Position numbers and translations under genes: made by a program. Shown piece by piece: positions 41,656-53,530 of a stretch of DNA of 64,000 bases. Origin of the DNA: Boswellia sacra (taxonomy: Eukaryota; Streptophyta; Magnoliopsida; Sapindales; Burseraceae); contig SNVD02001341.1 of NCBI GenBank assembly GCA_013180625.2, forward strand, positions 62,001-126,000. Reading direction: 5' to 3'. Under the pieces are notes generated by a model. That model worked only from the letters and a program-made list of their open reading frames with translations, made no database searches and had not been told where the DNA came from. Numbering within the stretch: the stretch's first letter is position 1; each line of letters opens with the position of its first letter.

Positions 41656-43479
41656 TTCTATTAATTTTGCATATAATTGAGTTATATGCTTAATTTATGG
41701 TTATACATGTAGTTTAAAGTTAATTACATGACATATATCCATGTGACATGAACTATTGCATCATTAAAAGAAAATAAAAAAATTAATGAATTAAACTAGG
41801 AGGTCATCGATACTGTGTAATGTTTTACGTACGCCGAGTAAATCCGACAGTTCCTGTTGCACTTGTTAAACTCAAATGATAATATTTTAAATTAAAATAT
41901 GAGCTCCACTTATTGCAGAGGGTAAGGGAATGGAGACACAGAAAGTCAATAAGCAAAAAATAATTATATAAATACATAAAGCTTATAAAAAAAAAGTAAG
42001 AAATAAAGAGAAACAGACAAAATTTCTAAAACTCACTTTTAGTAAAAAACTACATGTGTTGAATATTTTTAAAATTGTTGTGTTATTTAAAAGCTATTCA
42101 TTTGTGTTTATTAACTTTAATTTTCAAAATCCACTTGAGAATATGAAAATTAAAATAGAGATCATTGTGTAAAAAAATTTATGATACTAGTCGTAATATT
42201 TAAATTAAATCAATTTATATATTTAAAACCGTAATATTAAAATAACTAAAATAAAATATAAGTACATTTAATAATTATATTATAAAATAATAAGCAAATT
42301 TAAATAAAAAAAATATTGTCGGTTGCCAACATTTCAAATTTAAGATGCTAAACAAATCTCAGTAGGCATCTTAATTGTACGCCAAATTCAACCTAACCTG
42401 ATGCTAGAGATCGTAATACCCAGCATAATGGGTTATAACAGCTATTAAATCTGACAAATTGTACAGAAGTAGAATTAATTAAACTTACTTGTTCGGATGC
42501 CGCTTTCCTCGTCCACTCGTTCTCCCCTGCAAATCCAATATTCTTTCTCCTTAGTGATTAAATTTTACCAAGACTAAATGCAAAGGAGAAGTCATTATAC
42601 AGGGGTCCAAAAGCAACGATGAACAAGTGTTCTGCATTTGAAAACTGTCAGTTCGATTCGGTTGAGAGGACTCATAATAAGCTAATTTCATTCAAGACCT
42701 TCCCCTCGTCTCAGTCAAAATTCATACTTGTGATGAAATCATTTTATGCGTCATAATACTTGCTTCATAATACGGTTGCCCTCAAACACTTTCTTTTATA
42801 GGTGTCAGAAAAAGAATTATATTTTTGCATTTAACAGGAAACATATCTTTTACAAAACACTCAGATAATAATGTTTCAAGTAGTACTTTCTCTTTTTAAA
42901 ATGTTGAAGCCCAGATTTCATAGAACCTAATTTATGCGTGAAGTCGGATCGATCGATGCTTCAAAATTCAAACATGTATTAACCAACAAATACGTATAAA
43001 ATATTGTGAATAATAAGCAACTTACATATTTCAAGACTTTCTTTGCTCGCTTACTAGAACTACGATCTTCCCAGCAAATCGTTTGAAGGAAAATTACTGT
43101 TGCCGACGAGTGCAAAATGATGATTCAATTTATAATCACAGGAAAGCTAGGCATTGACCTGGTTGACGTGTGGGCTCTAAACAGTTAAAATATTTTTTTT
43201 TTCTAGTTTTAATTAAGGTTATAATGGTGTCCCCGAAAACTATTTATAATTAATGATAGAAGATAGCTATAAATGTCGGTAGACTACATAGTATTCACAT
43301 GTCATTAACATTTAATTCTATGTATTGTATTAAGAGATTATATATTTTAATAATGATGATACATTTACAAATCAAAATCTATACACAAAGTTAAGTTCAT
43401 ATGACGACAACTGAATTGAGAATGAATAAAAAATCAATTTAAGAAATTTGATGAATGATATAGCATTGAATGTGTGATA

Positions 43480-43640
43480 CAACATTATTTTGTTTATAAG
43501 TTTTATATAAAAAACTTTGCAATCACAACATTACTTATATTTTAAATTGCGATAGACTTTCTTCCGGTTCTAATTTTAAGGTCAATGTGAATTCTTAAAT
43601 TAATGTTTCATTTAATTTTCGAGGAACATGCGCCAGTGTA
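43480..43640. repeat. Diverged relative of the 303-bp tandem repeat
   Basis: ACAACATTACTTATATTTTAAATT, then TAATTTTAAGGTCAATGTGAATTCTTAAATTA and a GCGCCAGTG, match in order the units at 44061 and 44364. An extra insertion and the fold-back element separate it from them. Confidence 0.55.
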
Positions 43641-43805
43641 TTTTTTCAAGTCTAAATATATAACATGTACATACTAGTCTCACTTGTTCCCATTTTAATA
43701 TTAATCATGGCGCGAATGTATAGATAATAAATAAAATCTAGTTGTTTACTCAATAACTTACACACACACACACATAATTGTATATCAGTTAGTCTCTTAT
43801 ATGGA

Positions 43806-44031
43806 CTCCGGGAAGCTGTCTTATAGCCGAACCAAAGAATATGACCATTGGATGCATCCCTATTACATCTAATGGCTGAACAGTTAAGATAAGGGAAGGC
43901 TGTGGGGTTACTGTCTACATTTAATTTATTTATTTTTTGTTTTCTCTCAGTTAATTTTTCAGCCATTAGATGTAACAGGGATGCATCCAATGGTCATATT
44001 CTTTGGTCTGGATATAAGAAAACTTCCAGGA
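43806..44031. mobile_element. Fold-back MITE with ~90-bp inverted arms
   Basis: The left arm (CTCCGGGAAG... ACCAAAGAATATGACCATTG ... TAATGGCTGAA) is repeated inverted at the right (TTCAGCCATTA ... CAATGGTCATATTCTTTGGT ... CTTCCAGGAG). Arms match at about nine of ten positions. The central 60 bases are T-rich. No coding sequence; the target duplication is unclear. Confidence 0.75.
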
Positions 44032-44047
44032 GTTAGATATATATAAA

Positions 44048-44650
44048 TATATATACACACACAACATTGCTTATATTTTAATTTGGGATAACCTCGGAAG
44101 AATTGCGGTTTTAACTTTTAAGTCAATGTGAATTTTTAAATTATTTTTTTATATAATTTTCAGGCAACTTGCGCAAGTGATGATATCGAATCCTATGTGC
44201 TAGGGTATAAAGAAAAACTACCTGTTAAACCCAGTATAAATATATAATTAAATCCCAAAGTTCTACTATATTATTGTTCACGTGCAACGTTTTAAAATCT
44301 CTGAACACCAACATTAAGATGGTATTAGATCTCATTTGTTGGGTAAATTATACACACACACACACAACATTGCTTATATTTTAATTTGGTATAACCTCGG
44401 AAGAATTACGGTTTTAACTTTCAGGTCAACGTGAATTCTTAAATTATTTTTTCATTTAATTTTCGGGTAACTTGCGCAAGTGACGATATCGAATCCTATG
44501 TGCTAGTGTATAAAGAAAAACTACCTGTAAAACCCGGTATAAATATATAATTAAATCCCAAAGTTCTATTATATTATCGTTTCCACGAGCAACGTTTTAA
44601 AATCTCTGAACACAAACATTAAGATGGTATTAGATCTCATTTGTTGGGTA

Positions 44651-44655
<5 letters not shown>
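44048..44655. repeat. 303-bp tandem duplication
   Basis: Units at about 44048-44350 and 44351-44655 share ACAACATTGCTTATATTTTA, AACCTCGGAAGAATT, ACTTGCGCAAGTGA.GATATC, CCTATGTGCTAG and TTAAGATGGTATTAGATCTC. They differ by scattered substitutions. No gene is seen in them. Confidence 0.85.

Positions 44656-44686
<31 letters not shown>
44654..44686. repeat. (AT)n microsatellite
   Basis: About 16 AT dinucleotides at the end of the second 303-bp unit. Confidence 0.95.
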
Positions 44687-44689
<3 letters not shown>

Positions 44690-45879
44690 ATTCTTAAATA
44701 AAGAATAATAGTAGGTATAGATTAGCAAGTTTGTCTTCAAATAAGAATACAATTAGTCAACTGATGCCGACATCGGGGCGTTTGGATATGTGTTGCCGTT
44801 ATGTTTGTTTTTAATTGAAAACAAAAAATCCTCGTAGTCAAGCTAGAATACCAGCTCAGTACTGTTTTAGCGTGAAAAAGAAAACAACGTTTATATGTTT
44901 ACTTTTGTGTCTTATGCGAGTTCTTATATTTCTCTATCCTCTCATCTTCTGCAACTCCTAGCAATAGTTATTTCTCTCTCTTTAACGTCTTTCTTTCAGG
45001 ACTGGACACGAGCCACAAAAAAATTATGTAATATAGTAAAAATTTAAGAAAAAATAATTTTATTTAATAATATATTGCTTTATGCTACTTTTAAAATTAT
45101 ATAATACTTTTATATTTTAATTAAAGTAAAAATTATTAAAAATAAATTAAGTTCATAATTATTTAGTTAAAATAATATTGATATATTAAAAAATATTTAA
45201 CACGTTTAAAAGTATTTGAACAATTTTATTTATATTTATCTAATTTATATTTAGTTATAAATTTTATGAAAATTTATTTTATAATATTTGAAAACAAAAA
45301 CTATATATTTGAACTTACAATTGTTTGATCATGATAACTTTAATACTATGTTAAGTTTATCACTTTTTTTAAAACTTAATATTGTAAATGTGAGTTTAAC
45401 TAAAATATTTAATTCTGTAATAAGAATATCTCTCATCATTATATCCAACAAAAAATTAAAAAAAAACACATAATTCATGACCAAATCACTTTAGATTTTT
45501 AATAAAAAACTATCAAGTGGCACGACCTGCATAGTATTATTACTGTTTTAGATGAAAGTCGACTTTAATTGGTTTTCGTTTGTCAATGTTTATCCTCAAC
45601 TTCAAAGCTAGGAAGCAGAATCATACTAATTGACAAAAGCTTGGAATGAGACTATCTGAATTAACAAATGGTTAATGACAATATTAAATGCAAAATTAGA
45701 CATGAATTAAAGGTTGAAATATGACTGATGCCCTCGAGACTTGAATATATTGCACGCCACGAATTTATTATTATGTTTAACCATTTGAACGTAGCGACAG
45801 ATAAAACATGTGCATTAATCTAATTTCAAACTCATTTGTTTATCAGTCGCCCGTCACCTGTACTCACGATGGATGTATA
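44690..45879. other. AT-rich intergenic region
   Basis: No gene or convincing element. The open frame at 45288-45473 is low complexity and has no recognisable domain. Confidence 0.5.
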
Positions 45880-45882
45880 TTA

Positions 45883-46812
45883 GGGCCCGTTTGGTAGTCA
45901 GGATTGGACTGGACTGGACTGAGATTAGGATTGGAATTGGGATTGGATTAGATTGGACTGAACTATAGATAGTACTGTTTTATGTTTGGTACATTGTGGG
46001 ACTGAACTATATTAACATATAATAAATTTTTAAGAAATCAATTTTTAAATATAAAATAATTATTTTTATTAAAGTTTAATTTGAATAAATATTAATTTAA
46101 TATTCAGATTAAAAATATTTAAATACCTTTTATTTTTTAAAAGTAATAATTCAAAATATTATATTAATTTTCAATTTAATATTATTGGTTATTTAATATT
46201 ATTAATGCATTATTTTTATAATTAAACATTCAATATGAATTCTAGATTAAAATATTATTAAACATTATATTATTAAAAATTATTAATTATTAATTATAAC
46301 TATATTATAATGTATTTTATATGTATTTTTTCAATATTTTATACTCTTACATTTATATTTTTTTAATAATCCTTTATTTTATTATAGTAAAGTTTATTAT
46401 TATTTTTTATTATATCAAGAATTATTTATTTTATTTATTTATTTTATTAGATTTAATAGTATTATTGTTTATAATATTTCTAAATTATTTATATATTATT
46501 ATATTAATATTTGTCTAATAATACAATATTTTATTATATTAATTTCACTAATATTATAACTTATAAAATATAATTAATAATAATATATAAAATTATTTAT
46601 TCTTATTTATAATTTAACTTAAATTATAATTTATTTAGTATTATATCATTTTTATATTATTATTAATTAAATAAAATAAAAAAACAATTTGTCCAAGCTT
46701 GGGACAAGTAATCCCATGATTCACCATGGGACTACTAGTCCCAATGATTTGCCACTATTGGGACTAAGATTAGTCCCAATCCCAATCCCTAAAAATGCTC
46801 CAAACAAAGGAC
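45883..46812. mobile_element. Non-autonomous DNA element, PIF/Harbinger-like ends (tentative)
   Basis: The left end GGGCCCGTTTGGTAGTCAGG and the inverted right end GTCCTTTGTTTGGAGC share a TTTGG core, and both flank runs of GGATTGGGATTGG / CCCAATCCCAATCC type. The interior is extremely AT-rich with only low-complexity frames. The flanks TTA (45880-45882) and TAA (46813-46815) do not form a clean direct duplication, so the class is uncertain. Confidence 0.5.
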
Positions 46813-47058
46813 TAATAAATTAGTCCCAAAATCTAGTCCAGTCCCCCTTATTGTCATGTGCATGCCATTCCCTTCTCCTACTTAATTAATTTTAAATTAT
46901 TGTAATTAATTAAATAAACGATGCCTGGCTATAGCAATTAGTATAATTAATATAAATAGTTGTTCTGAGACAAAGATGACAACTTTTTAATATTGGCTTT
47001 TTCTTGCTGTGGCGGGAACCCTCATTTTGCTGTCATTTGGCGGCCAAGCAAAGGGAGC

Positions 47059-47104
47059 AACCTGCTGCAGCAGGTTTTCGCCACGGGCACTGTTTCAACA
47101 GTGC
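47059..47104. other. Two adjacent perfect palindromes in a GC-rich patch
   Basis: AACCTGCTGCAGCAGGTT (47059-47076) is a perfect 18-base palindrome. GCACTGTTTCAACAGTGC (47087-47104) is a hairpin with 8-base arms and a 2-base loop. They sit in a GC-rich stretch (about 47005-47110) in otherwise AT-rich DNA. The surrounding 94-codon frame has no recognisable family. Confidence 0.6.
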
Positions 47105-47505
47105 AAACAGTACATAAAATCGTATTTTATGCATTAGTTTGGAAAAAATTAAATCATAAAAAAATTGAAAGAAACATTACAAATAAATTCTATAATATTA
47201 TAACTGTATTATCATTTATTTGTTTATTGAAATTGAGGAAAAAGGAACGAAAATATATAATTTTGCTAGAAAATTAATAGGATAATATTATTTTCAATTT
47301 TTAAGAAATGCTAATAAAAACATATAAAGACAATGATGAAAAAAATATTATTTAAAAAATTTTAACTGTATTTTAAATTTTTTGAATTGTTAAAAAAATA
47401 TTTATATATTAACTATAATTACTTAATTAGTTGATAATAATTATTTAATTCATTTTTTGTTCATAGTTAAAAAAGGATTAAAAAATAGACACATTTACTA
47501 AAATG

Positions 47506-47840
47506 TAACATCCACAATTTCGATAGATTAAAATATGGATGAAGATTCTACGGATGGAATTGTACGGAATAAGAACCCAATTTATGAAATGCAAATAATT
47601 AGAGTTATTATTTCTTTTACGGAGAGAAATTTAGTGACTTATTGGAGGATTGACATATTAATGATAATTCAAGGAAATTAGAGTTGAAATTAATTTATAT
47701 TAAGGAATATGTTTATTAAAGGCGAGAAAATCAAGTCAGGAAGTTTCGAATTATTAATGGTTGATTCGAGGTAAATGGCCAATCTTGTTTGATTAATCGG
47801 AAAGATACATAGTACACATCCCCAACTCTCCACACATGCG
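47506..47840 (+). mobile_element. Possible gypsy LTR start fragment
   Basis: TGTAACATCCACAATTTCG followed by moderately AT-rich sequence with ACGGA repeats is like the 5' edge of plant gypsy LTRs. No second end, duplication or coding sequence is seen. Confidence 0.3.
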
Positions 47841-48284
47841 TATGAGTCAAATAAAAGTTCTACCCATGTTTTGATTGCAGTCCCTTTGACTTAAACTAAT
47901 TTATATGTGTCCCATAAACCGGCATGTGTCACGGAAGAGACTGATAATAGTCTTCTCCCAACAAGAAATATTTAAAAGCATTTGGCATACACCTCAGTTT
48001 ATTTGTGTGGTGTGTCCAACAAATTATAAATAATTGTATGGGATCAATTCATCATCAATTTAAATCTATCTCATCGTCATTTAAATTTCTCATTTAATTT
48101 GTTCCTAAATTTCAATTTTCTTAAATTATCACACCCAACTTTCTAAAAAAAATTATTTTAATTCCTCTAATATCTTTCTTTTTCTTATTTTGAAATTGTA
48201 AGTATTTCTCTTATCAAATATTCTTAACATTAATTATCAAGTATTCCATATTTTCTTATCTAATTCATTTTTCTCAATTATCAT

Positions 48285-48672
48285 ACCATCGTTACGGCAA
48301 TCCTTGAAAACGAGGGCCAATTTACTGCCTTTGTTCAAGTGCTGGTAAACAGCCAGCAGGATGCTCAAATCAACGCACAGCTCAACAGTTACAAACCAGG
48401 ACATTACAGTTTTTGCACTAACCAATAATAACTTCGCTACCCTCAAATCAGACACACCCAACTCACTAAATGACCAAGACAAGGTCCGGCTTGTGCAATT
48501 CCATGTTCTTCCTACTTTGGTGTCCATCTCACAATGCCAAAATGCAAGCAACCCTTTGTGTACAAAGGCAGGAAATAGTGACGATAGCGAGTACCCGTTT
48601 AATGTCACAAGTTCAAGGAATCAGGTCAACTTGACAACAGGAGTTAATCAAGCGACAGTGGAGAAAATTTGA
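48285..48672 (+). pseudogene. Fasciclin-like arabinogalactan protein fragment
   Basis: The plus strand encodes a FAS1-domain segment: TAILENEGQFTAFVQVLVNS, a frameshift near 48395-48405, then DITVFALTNNNFATLKSDT, VRLVQFHVLPTLVS and SSRNQVNLTTGVNQATVEKI before a stop. It resembles the FLA11/FLA12 group of secondary-wall fasciclin-like AGPs. The signal peptide, the AGP-rich regions and the end of the FAS1 domain are missing. A cell-surface adhesion role belongs to the family; this fragment is not functional. Confidence 0.75.
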
Positions 48673-49407
48673 GAATTAATATATGAGATTATTTTGATGA
48701 GAAAAATACTTATTGTTCCCTAGTTACCAATTGTAGTCTTAATAAATTATAGATGTCTTGAATGTACATTACTGTTTATTATTATCCTCCTTTAGTATTA
48801 ATATTTTACGTTTTGGGTAAATGTACTGGTGTGTAACAATTATTTCCATATTAAGAAAATCTTTACCATGCATCAATCTAGGTGTATCTGACAAATTGAG
48901 GAAGAGTTGTAATATTATGCAAGTCATGCACTCTCTTATTGAGACAATGCCCATAAAGAGGATATATCCACGCTAAAATTTTTCCTATACACATCAACTA
49001 GTGCTGTGCTCTGCTACTATTTGAATTTTGCATGCAAATTTCGAAAGCATGTCCATAGATATAGCAGCCAGCTGATAGGGAAGAGTACTGATAAATATAT
49101 CAAGCAAATAATGGAATTCACTTAATTATCAATCCAACGGACATAACACAACATTATGCTCATGTATTATAATAGATGTACTGTAGAGTTTCTCATCATG
49201 CAAACTTAGAAGGTTTTGTAGTCTAAAATTTGATTGGCTCATAAGAAGCAAGACCAAACACGCGTTCTTTAAACTTGAATGACACAACTATGTAATTTAG
49301 TTCACATGATAATCCTTGCCAGTTCATTGATTCCGAGCTGCCTTTGCTCAGTAGGGATCATCGACCATAATTGCCATCCACATATATGTCAGGGCACCTT
49401 TTTTTTT
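48673..49407. other. Intergenic region
   Basis: No gene seen. From about 49290 the sequence (AGTTCATTGATTCCGAGCTGCCTTTGC, ATAATTGCCATCCAC) weakly resembles kinase-array flanks before the pseudogene begins. Confidence 0.4.
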
Positions 49408-51171
49408 ACCTGGTAATATTAGAGACACCATCAATATCAAATCTCCTAATGCTTTTGAGTGCCACATCTTGAATTCGATAAATGGAGTTGTCTAAAGGCC
49501 GTAATTCCAACACCGAAGTAAAGGGTTCTCATAGCCAGTGTTTACAAGACACACGTCTACATATTCCACTGTCGGAACATGAACAGCCTCAAATATTGCA
49601 GGGTTTTCGTAAGTCACAGGGGTCAATTTGTTAACACCAGGGACGGAGCCACATAGTGGGGGCAATTGCCCCCACTGAGTTTGCAAAATTTTATATAATC
49701 CCTTCAAGTTTGTATTTTAACACAACAAACCTTTTTTATATTTTAGATAATTTAAATTTTTAATATATCTTATAAGTACTTTTATTTTTAACGACTTCAA
49801 CAATACTTATCTGTATTAACTGTTAACCTTAATATATGGATAATTAATATCAAAATATATTTAATTCACAAGAACCCACGTTAATTTTATTAATTTGTTA
49901 AACATTCAAGTTAAGAATTAAATTACAATACCTAACCTTCTATCAAGTTTTTCTTTATAATATATTTTACAGAAATATTTGTAATTAAAAAATATATATT
50001 TTCTAAACAAAGTGCCTATATATCAAATATTTTACTAAGATTTTTATTGATATTAATTTAACCTTACAAATAAATATAAAACGACTTCCGAACTACTAAT
50101 TTTTATAGTTTATAAATATTTTTCTCTATTGGGCTCTTAATTGTACAATCTTTTCAATGTAAGAAAATATACAAATCTAATAATGAATATGGTTTTTTTA
50201 TGAATAATTTTTCTAATGTCTCAATTTGCCCCCACTCAAGCATACGGTTGGCTCTGTCACTAAACACCAACATATTGGTCGAATACTGGGTACTGGTTTT
50301 TGCCGTCATAATTCCCATATGCAAAAACAGCTCGGATGAGATAATTATTTTTTGCGCCTTGTTTAGGCTGCAATGTGTAACAATTCCTTGTGCCTTGAGG
50401 AAAGCTTCTCAAATACTTTATCTGCTGTTGATAAAACCCGAGGGAGAAGTTAGATGTCTCATGGATTTCTCCAGTATCGATATATTTTGAGTTGACTCAT
50501 AAAGTAGACCCGTTGCATTATCTGTATAATCTCCATTCGCCCCACAGTCAATGCTTATGAAACCTGGAAATCATATTCGACAGAAAGAACGTCAATTTTT
50601 ACACACCAGAAATTATTTTCAGATTTCAACAAACCCCATTTAAAATTAGGCAACAAATATTTTGAGCAAAGTCTTCTATACATCAATCATAAAGGCCTCA
50701 GATGTATTGCAACATAGCAATTTAGTTAATAATTATGCTACATTCTATTCCAAAATCCATAGGTAGCTTCAGCCGAGCGTTTCACCCAATAACTCATTCA
50801 TGATTTTGACAATTACACATTATACTTCCTGAAACTTTTTAAACGAAGAGAAACTACAGCCAATCTGCCAATTATCTAATGAAACGAAAATTTGTGAGAT
50901 AATATGATGCCAATCTGAAACTTTCTGTACAACAAGAAGACACCGGCTTATGAATGCACATGTGTCTACTTCTTGTTAAGAAATGTTTCCACTTGCGTGA
51001 TAATACAAATTCTATAAGATATAATGTGGACTCACCCGAAGGGTTAGTGGCAAGCTTCATTTCAAGTTCATTGTCTGATGCGGCTAGTGTCGAGTTGTTG
51101 AGAGTCGTGATTACTAGAACTAAGACCAGACATAGTTTTAGAATCAACAATCATGCCCGCCCACCAAACAT
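49408..51171 (-). pseudogene. Receptor kinase 5'-end pseudogene (array copy E)
   Basis: Aligns with exons 1-2 and intron 1 of the intact kinase (25040-26187). Homology starts on the left exactly at the exon 2 donor. Damage: codon 7, Trp in the intact copy, is TGA (51151-51153); one codon is missing in the LAEMKLATN stretch; single-base deletions shift the frame in exon 2 (around 49528 and 50492); a hAT-type element (49639-50261) splits exon 2. Exons 3-13 are absent. The wording of the remaining frame is very close to the intact copy, so decay is recent. Confidence 0.9.
49639..50261. mobile_element. hAT MITE inserted in kinase pseudogene E
   Basis: Ends read AGGGACGGAGCCA (left) and, inverted, AGTGACAGAGCCA (right). 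Subterminal GGGGGCAATTGCCCCC lies at left and a TTGCCCCCACTCAAG at right. Flanks TAACACCA and AAACACCA form an 8-bp duplication with one mismatch. The intact kinase has the empty site TTAACACCAAGATATAGG at 25265-25282. The interior is AT-rich and non-coding. Its termini match those of the decayed hAT at 1609. Confidence 0.85.
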
Positions 51172-51477
51172 TTTGCTCTTCTTTGTGTCAGATTCTGAGC
51201 AGTCTCTCAGTTAATTGCTATATATGTATTTATATGGATGATCCTTATGGCAATGGTTCAATTATTAGTCAATTTTCTTTTATTGCCAGAAAACATGTTC
51301 CCGTTCAAGAACCTGCCTTCGACCTTAGTAGTTTATATATATGTCCAATAAATTGGCTGATGTCACGGAAAAGACCGATGTTATAGCGTTTTGGCTTCCA
51401 ACTTTTGCCAGGTGTTAAAAGCCCCCCAAGCCAGAATGACAACAAGTGGGGTATGATGGATTGGAGAATATAGTTGT

Positions 51478-51535
51478 TGTTATTATTATTATTATTATTA
51501 TTACAATTATTATTATTATTATTATTATTATTATT
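51478..51535. repeat. (ATT)n microsatellite
   Basis: Two ATT runs separated by ACAATT. The intact copy's upstream region has only a short version (around 26480-26495). Confidence 0.95.
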
Positions 51536-51660
51536 TTATATTGTCTAAGTGTTGAGCCATGGAAAAGTTTTATTAATTAGATAACTAGATATATAGTGCT
51601 ACAAAGTTGGTGGATATGATGTAATAATGCTTGTCCATTGAACTAGATAGTAATAGAAAG

Positions 51661-51860
51661 GAGTAATGCTACTCATACAAACTATTTATACAAACTAACA
51701 CATACAAACTGATGTGACATCCTTATATGATCGCCACATCACTCATATTAATTAATGTCATTTATTATTAATATATATTTATCAAATCACTGCATTTATT
51801 TATCAAATCACATTATACCACGTCAGTTTGTATAAGTAGTTTGTAAGAGTAGCATTACTC
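51661..51860. mobile_element. 200-bp Mutator-like MITE
   Basis: Inverted ends GAGTAATGCTACTCATACAA / GAGTAATGCTACTCTTACAA (inverse of right end). Both flanks are AATAGAAAG (51652-51660, 51861-51869), a perfect 9-bp duplication typical of Mutator-like elements. The intact copy has the empty site ATTAGAAAGTTGCTGGG at 26702-26718. The element has no coding capacity. Confidence 0.9.
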
Positions 51861-52899
51861 AATAGAAAGTTGCTGGGTGATGCTAAATGCTTATCGAGTA
51901 GTGTATCAAAATGCCCATCATTAGGTCTATATTTAGAAAATTAAGGGTACAGTTGTTACTTAAAATTGAACTTATTAAAGCATCTAAATTTCTTAAAATG
52001 TTACTATTTCTCAAAAACCCTTCAAAACTTGCATTTTTATTTTGAATTTATCCATATAAATAGCGTCCATTCTGGGTTTTCGACAACAATATATTTTTTT
52101 GGTTTTTTTTTTTAATGCAAGGGGGTGTAACAAATAGTCAAGAACTTGTAGACTATGATTATGCTAACTCAAAAGGAATTCAACCATCAAATTATGAAAG
52201 CAAGTTTATACATATATTAATTTTTATCTAAGGAGCTAGTATTAGTGGGAATATCATGTAATTAAGCTTGGAAAATTTTGTGTTTTGAGATGATTGGCTC
52301 TGAATAATTATAAAACAGTGTAGTTTAGTATACAAGATGATAAGCAAAAGACTTTTCAACCAATGAATGATTTCAAGCAGGCTTGGCCAGTCGGACACGT
52401 ATACCATAATTGCCACCCGGATATACGTTAAGGAACTTTTTTCAAACTACAAAACAAGGACTATACAATTGTCTGGGTTTCATATTGCGCTCACATGCAA
52501 GTTATAGTTGACAAATTAGCAGCATATGCATAACTTTAAGTTTCCAATCTAAAGGTGTAGCGTTTGGTTGCAAAAAAAACTCACTGGACTGACCCTTCTT
52601 TGAGGTCATCAAGCCGATTTGTTGACCAACTTTTAGCTAGCTATAACGTATGGGAAGGTGAAGAGGAATTGATGACTCGACCACATATCTCTCAGTGTCT
52701 CATTTTCACATGTTTGCCTTACCTCCAGCTAAAGAGTTTCACACTGGCATGTGATGACAAACTTTAACCATATGGCTTTTTGTCACACCCCATGGTACAA
52801 TACATTCAGGGTGTAACTACAAACAGTCATTTGTATGTGAACTCTGATATTTCTTTCAATCCAGAGTTCCGTCCCTGAAATTCAGGCCGTTCACTCAAA

Positions 52900-53530
52900 G
52901 AAGGAGAGATACTTGTCATATATCTTCTTCTCGTTCCCACTTTGCTTCCTCAATGAAGTGATTTTTACATTGCACCTTGACCAAAGGTACTTTCTTTCTC
53001 TGCAACTCCTGTTCCTTGCGGTCTACTATTTGGAATGGCCCCTTCCTTGTACAAAAGGTCATCCTTTAGTTTCAGCAATTCAAAACTCAACACATGAGAG
53101 GGATCCAAGATGTATTTCCTTAATATGGACACATGGAATACATCATGCACACCCGATCATGAAGGTGGCAGTGTAAGCTAGTAAGCTGTATCCCCGATCC
53201 TCTCCAAGATTTCGTATGGGCCAATGTACCTAAGATTTAACTTTCCTTTCCTTCCAAATCTAATAACTCATTTTATTAGAGTCATATTGTTTCTTCTTAA
53301 CCTTCTCAATAACGGTGGGCTGTACTGTTAAGGATGTCAAGTGTAAATATTCACTTCGCTGAGTAATTTCAATGGCGAGTCTTCCTAGATCTAATCTTAT
53401 CTACTTTTGAGTGGTTCTTAAGGCTGACACATGGCCCGAAGATTTTCGACTAAGTGCATCCGCTACCATATTTGCCTTTCCAACATGATAATTAATCGCA
53501 TAGTTATAATCTTTAACTTATTCTAGACAT
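52900..53530 (-). pseudogene. RNase H end and chromodomain-side remnant
   Basis: The minus strand reads a fragment with KANMVADALSRKSS (end of RNase H, about 53410-53520). It then passes almost directly to RYIGPYEILERIGDTAY and VFHVSILRKYI, the region between integrase and the chromodomain. Most of the integrase has been deleted. Stops interrupt the frame. Confidence 0.7.

Larger units (their letters stand above)
39857..43030 (-). pseudogene. DUF247 (UPF0481) membrane protein gene, frame broken by 31-bp duplication
   Basis: The large exon (41239-39857) encodes a typical DUF247 protein. It has KAYEPCMLAIGPYH, EMLLLDGYFIVELL and LLLVENQIPFFVVGTL, and a C-terminal transmembrane helix (SISIIAAVALLVLTLVQTAY). 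Upstream, a 38-nt exon (42526-42489) and an exon ending at 43026 fit GT-AG rules; joined, they form a start codon split as AT|G across the intron. A perfect 31-bp tandem duplication near the 5' end (41065-41126) shifts the frame soon after VPENLRTLDKKAYE. Translation could otherwise begin at an internal ATG at 41176 in the downstream frame (439 aa). The rest of the frame is clean, so the damage is recent or an assembly error. DUF247 proteins have no settled biochemical role; some act in grass self-incompatibility. Confidence 0.75.
51172..52778. repeat. Duplicate of the kinase promoter/upstream region
   Basis: Collinear with 26188-27600. It carries the promoter block (GTCCAATAAA and GATGTCACGGAAAAG) at 51343-51376 and ends at ACCATATGGCTTTT, where a gypsy element begins. 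Differences are small substitutions, a microsatellite (51478-51535) and one MITE (51661-51860). Confidence 0.85.

Noticed and set aside
46321..46518. Hydrophobic 65-codon frame
   Set aside because: Low-complexity AT-rich interior of a non-autonomous element.
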